From NCBI RefSeq assembly GCF_030253575.1, contig NC_080563.1:33775001-33839000 (forward strand): DNA of 64,000 bases. Reading direction: 5' to 3'. Below, piece by piece: positions 61,600 to 64,000 of this stretch. The translations under genes were made by a program, and so were the position numbers. Numbering within the stretch: position 1 is the stretch's first letter; each line of letters begins with the position of its first letter. A model generated the notes under the pieces. The model did not search any database. It worked only from the letters and a program-made list of their open reading frames with translations, and was not told where the DNA came from. This DNA comes from Rhododendron vialii. Its lineage: Eukaryota > Streptophyta > Magnoliopsida > Ericales > Ericaceae.

Positions 61600-62620
61600 C
61601 AATTCTTGATTATTTATTATTGAGATGAAATTTAAACCGTTAGATGCATTTCCGAAAGCTTAGATCATGCACAACATGCATGTGTGTGCGCACATGCACA
61701 AGTGCATAGCACAACTCCGTGTTCGACCATCTATATTCTTTTTGGCTTCGATTTGCCTCCATAACCGATTCTTCAAACCCGTCCAAGTTTTATTTCTTGG
61801 GTCTTGATTGGACCAACGATAATGATTCAAATCGTATGTTGTTCTTAACCGTACGTACAAGATGAATGGTTTCAATTGTTGTTGTAAACTCCCGATGATG
61901 CATTAAAATAGATTTTGGAGGGATTTGGTTGGATATACAGTAGGGTGTTAGGAGGAAAGTGGGAAGATGAAGGGTGTGGAGGAGGGAGAAGGAGGAAGAA
62001 GGTGGGTTGGATTTAGAAGTAATGAAATTGGGTTTTAAGGTATGTGGCTGCATGTAAGTGTGATTGACGGGTCTGGCTCTGGCGAGACTTTCTTTTTTGT
62101 TTTGTTTTGTTTGTTTATTTGTTGTTTTTCTGTATTTTCTGACTGATGAAGTTCCGGTCCTTTGTATTTTGAATTTATACCGGTCCTTTGTATATTGATT
62201 TTATATATAAATCGAGTTTATTTCTGGTATAAAAAAAAAGGTACGTGGTTGTATGTAGAAATTAGAGGGGTAATAAGGTCATTTTGTATGAGGGTGCTTT
62301 TGTCAAAAACTTTAGAACTTTTTAGTTGATCAGTATGAAGACAAAAGTGGGATGCAAATAGAATTGGTGAGGCAAGTTTATTAGCTTAGCAAAACCAACA
62401 TTTGTAGCTATTTTACCTCATTATGGCACCAAAACAGCCTTGCAGCACGTTCTCCAAACATGACTCTATTTTTCCATTTTGAACAGTTGACAGTTATTTC
62501 TACCTAACAACTGGAGTATTCACCAAGGATAAAAATATTATTTTCTTCTCTCTCCTCCCTCCTTTTCTGCAACAATAAGTCTAAGGACCAGGAAACCCAC
62601 CCTTGCCCCAACCCAGGATA
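61600..62620. other. Intergenic DNA between CCD1 and the next gene
   Basis: No gene is supported. The spacer is shared by two genes that diverge, CCD1 to the left and the gene at 62843 to the right. A TTTTGTTTTGTTTTGTTTG run lies near 62096. Confidence 0.4.
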
Positions 62621-62622
62621 GC

Positions 62623-62641
62623 TGACGTCAGCCTGACGTCG
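62623..62641. promoter_or_regulatory. Paired TGACGTCA / TGACGTC bZIP-type sites
   Basis: TGACGTCA (62623-62630) and TGACGTCG (62634-62641) lie three bases apart, about 205-220 bases upstream of the ATG at 62843. ACGT-core palindromes are binding sites of plant bZIP factors (TGA and group C/S). Their position fits a proximal promoter. Confidence 0.6.
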
Positions 62642-62842
62642 TCTCAAAGTTAAAAAAAAAAAAACTAAGTCCTGAAATTTTGAATCAGCCCTCCCAGAAA
62701 CCCACTCGCGCGAAAACACAAAACGGAACAGAGAGATAGAAGAGGAGGAGGAGCCCGACCATCACCTCACTTCCACCACTGTCGACCATCAGCCTCACCA
62801 CCACCACCGGCGGCCACCAGCGTCACCTCCACTCCGTCGACC

Positions 62843-62910
62843 ATGAGCACCACCGGCGACCGACCCGTGGCGAAAACCAACGCACCAGCGCAATCAAATT
62901 CACCGCCAAG
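62843..62910 (+). CDS. First exon of an unidentified gene leaving the window
   Basis: The ATG at 62843 sits in a GC-rich context, with CACC triplets before it. It begins MSTTGDRPVAKTNAPAQSNS, then PPR with a split codon, and ends at AAG|GTGTCT (donor 62911). The following C and CT tract is best read as intron start, because reading through gives only a Pro/Ser/Leu repeat. The peptide is low-complexity and I do not recognise it. I found no certain second exon before 64000. The leader has GAGGAGGAGGAG and CACCACCACC runs. Real coding use is inferred from promoter-like context and the clean splice site. Confidence 0.5.
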
Positions 62911-62916
62911 GTGTCT

Positions 62917-62922
62917 CCCCCC

Positions 62923-62970
<48 letters not shown>
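62917..62970. repeat. C-run plus (CT)n at the start of intron 1
   Basis: About 17 C followed by about 18 CT units, six bases after the putative donor. Confidence 0.9.
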
Positions 62971-62973
<3 letters not shown>

Positions 62974-62999
62974 ATCTATATATGTTGATATCTGTTGGT

Positions 63000-64000
63000 T
63001 GTCGATGACCCCTTCAATTTCAATCGATTCTAACTAGTTCAAAAAATCCCAACATTTTGGGTCGAACCAATTAATATGACCATATTTGGGGCCTCCTGGG
63101 AATTTGCTTGTTGATATCTCGTTTTTATTTTATAGCCTATTCTCACTTTTTGTATTGGGGTTTTAAATTAGAAGTAGTTTTTGACTGATATACAAATCAG
63201 CAATATTTTTTTTAGCCAAGTGCTTATTTGTTTGAGTGTTTGTTTGTGTAGAAAGTAAAAAAGATTTGTTTGGCTTCTGATTCTATCTAGTTCATACTTT
63301 GCTGATGTATATGGATAATGGGCTCGTATTAAGAGAAAACTAATCACTTGGGTATTGTCCTTAATGCTTGTAGAGTTTAGAAGTATAAGCATTATTGCAT
63401 CAAAGTTTCAACTTCTGCTGCCACTGGTTCTGTAATTGGGAGAATCCATGTAGGTATCTATTAATATCTGAGATTTACTTAATTTGGAGGTTGAAGCTGG
63501 TAGATGGAAGTTGCAATTCTTGTCTGTCCTGAACATATGCAGCAATTTACTAGCTATCGTTGTTTTTTCATGCCTTTCCATTTTTATATGTTGCTTGGAA
63601 ATCTCCATATGTCTGTGCTTGGGTATGCATAATTGCATATAGACATTGAATGCATGTAACATTTTTGATCTCTTATCCCATTCATTCATCAGCTAGCTGA
63701 TTTGCTCCACAAATTATGATGTTGCTTTGTGTTTTAGACTGCCTGAGAATGGAAACCCCATTTTGTTGAGGGGCTACATGGTTCTTAGTCATCACTTTGC
63801 CTACCCCTGCCAACACCTCCCTTTCTTCCTCCTCCTTACATACATATGAATTGATTGTTCATATGCATATACCCCACTGGATTGGTATTGTGGTTTGCCG
63901 AGATAAGCTCATGTCATAATTTTGGGATAATGATTTTTACACTTGATATTTGGCATGCAATGATATTGCGGTTTGTCGAGATAAGCTCATGTCATAATAT
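63000..64000. other. Probable intron sequence to the window end
   Basis: T-rich, long open-frame-free DNA typical of a plant intron. GGTTTGxCGAGATAAGCTCATGTCATAAT occurs at about 63892 and again at about 63970, a 78-base-spaced direct repeat cut by the window edge. Confidence 0.4.

Overview
This window is nuclear DNA from a eudicot plant. Genes have GT-AG introns, (CT)n tracts lie near several start codons, and the recognisable proteins are plant-specific or plant-typical: an ERF transcription factor, CCD1, a DUF1977-type DnaJ and actin-capping protein alpha. Transposon density is high (MULE, hAT, L1 and RTE LINEs, copia, many MITEs). The style of the LINE and MULE sequences suggests an asterid, but I cannot place the species.

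Layout. 0.4-4.6 kb: the 3' half of the actin-capping protein alpha gene (+). 4.9-7.3 kb: retroposon tails, a MITE and a relic of a DnaJ-family gene. 7.56-12.23 kb: one complete Mutator-like element with C/G-rich terminal inverted repeats, an 8-bp target duplication, a tandemly duplicated hairpin and a minus-strand transposase fused to SWIM and OTU-protease domains, broken by four in-frame stops. 12.66-13.40 kb: an intact single-exon ERF gene (+). 14.9-15.5 kb: a copia remnant. 19.6-30.4 kb: a locally duplicated DnaJ/DUF1977 cluster. Copy A has the membrane anchor and DUF1977 but no J domain, copy B is intact, and copy C is frameshifted. Because the copies are paralogous, several later transposon insertions can be read as filled versus empty sites.

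31.5-33.6 kb: decayed minus-strand exons I cannot name, plus a foldback element. 34.7-38.3 kb: a large inverted duplication of a decayed M16 metallopeptidase (PQQL-like) gene. 38.5-41.3 kb: an L1 LINE carrying a nested hAT element with a perfect 8-bp target duplication, ending in a captured eIF4A fragment. 44.39-61.20 kb: CCD1 on the minus strand, with 14 exons, one of only 15 nt. Its introns hold an RTE LINE with two nested hAT insertions, L1 tails and MITEs. A 10-base gap in exon 10 shifts the frame and would remove the fourth iron-binding histidine. 62.84 kb onward: the first exon of a plus-strand gene that leaves the window.

The plant genes do not form a pathway or operon; each is an independent locus. 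What ties the window together is duplication and transposition. The most unusual structures are the bounded MULE with a transposase-OTU fusion, the J-less DUF1977 paralogue, the inverted PQQL-like duplication that could give double-stranded RNA, and the frameshifted CCD1.
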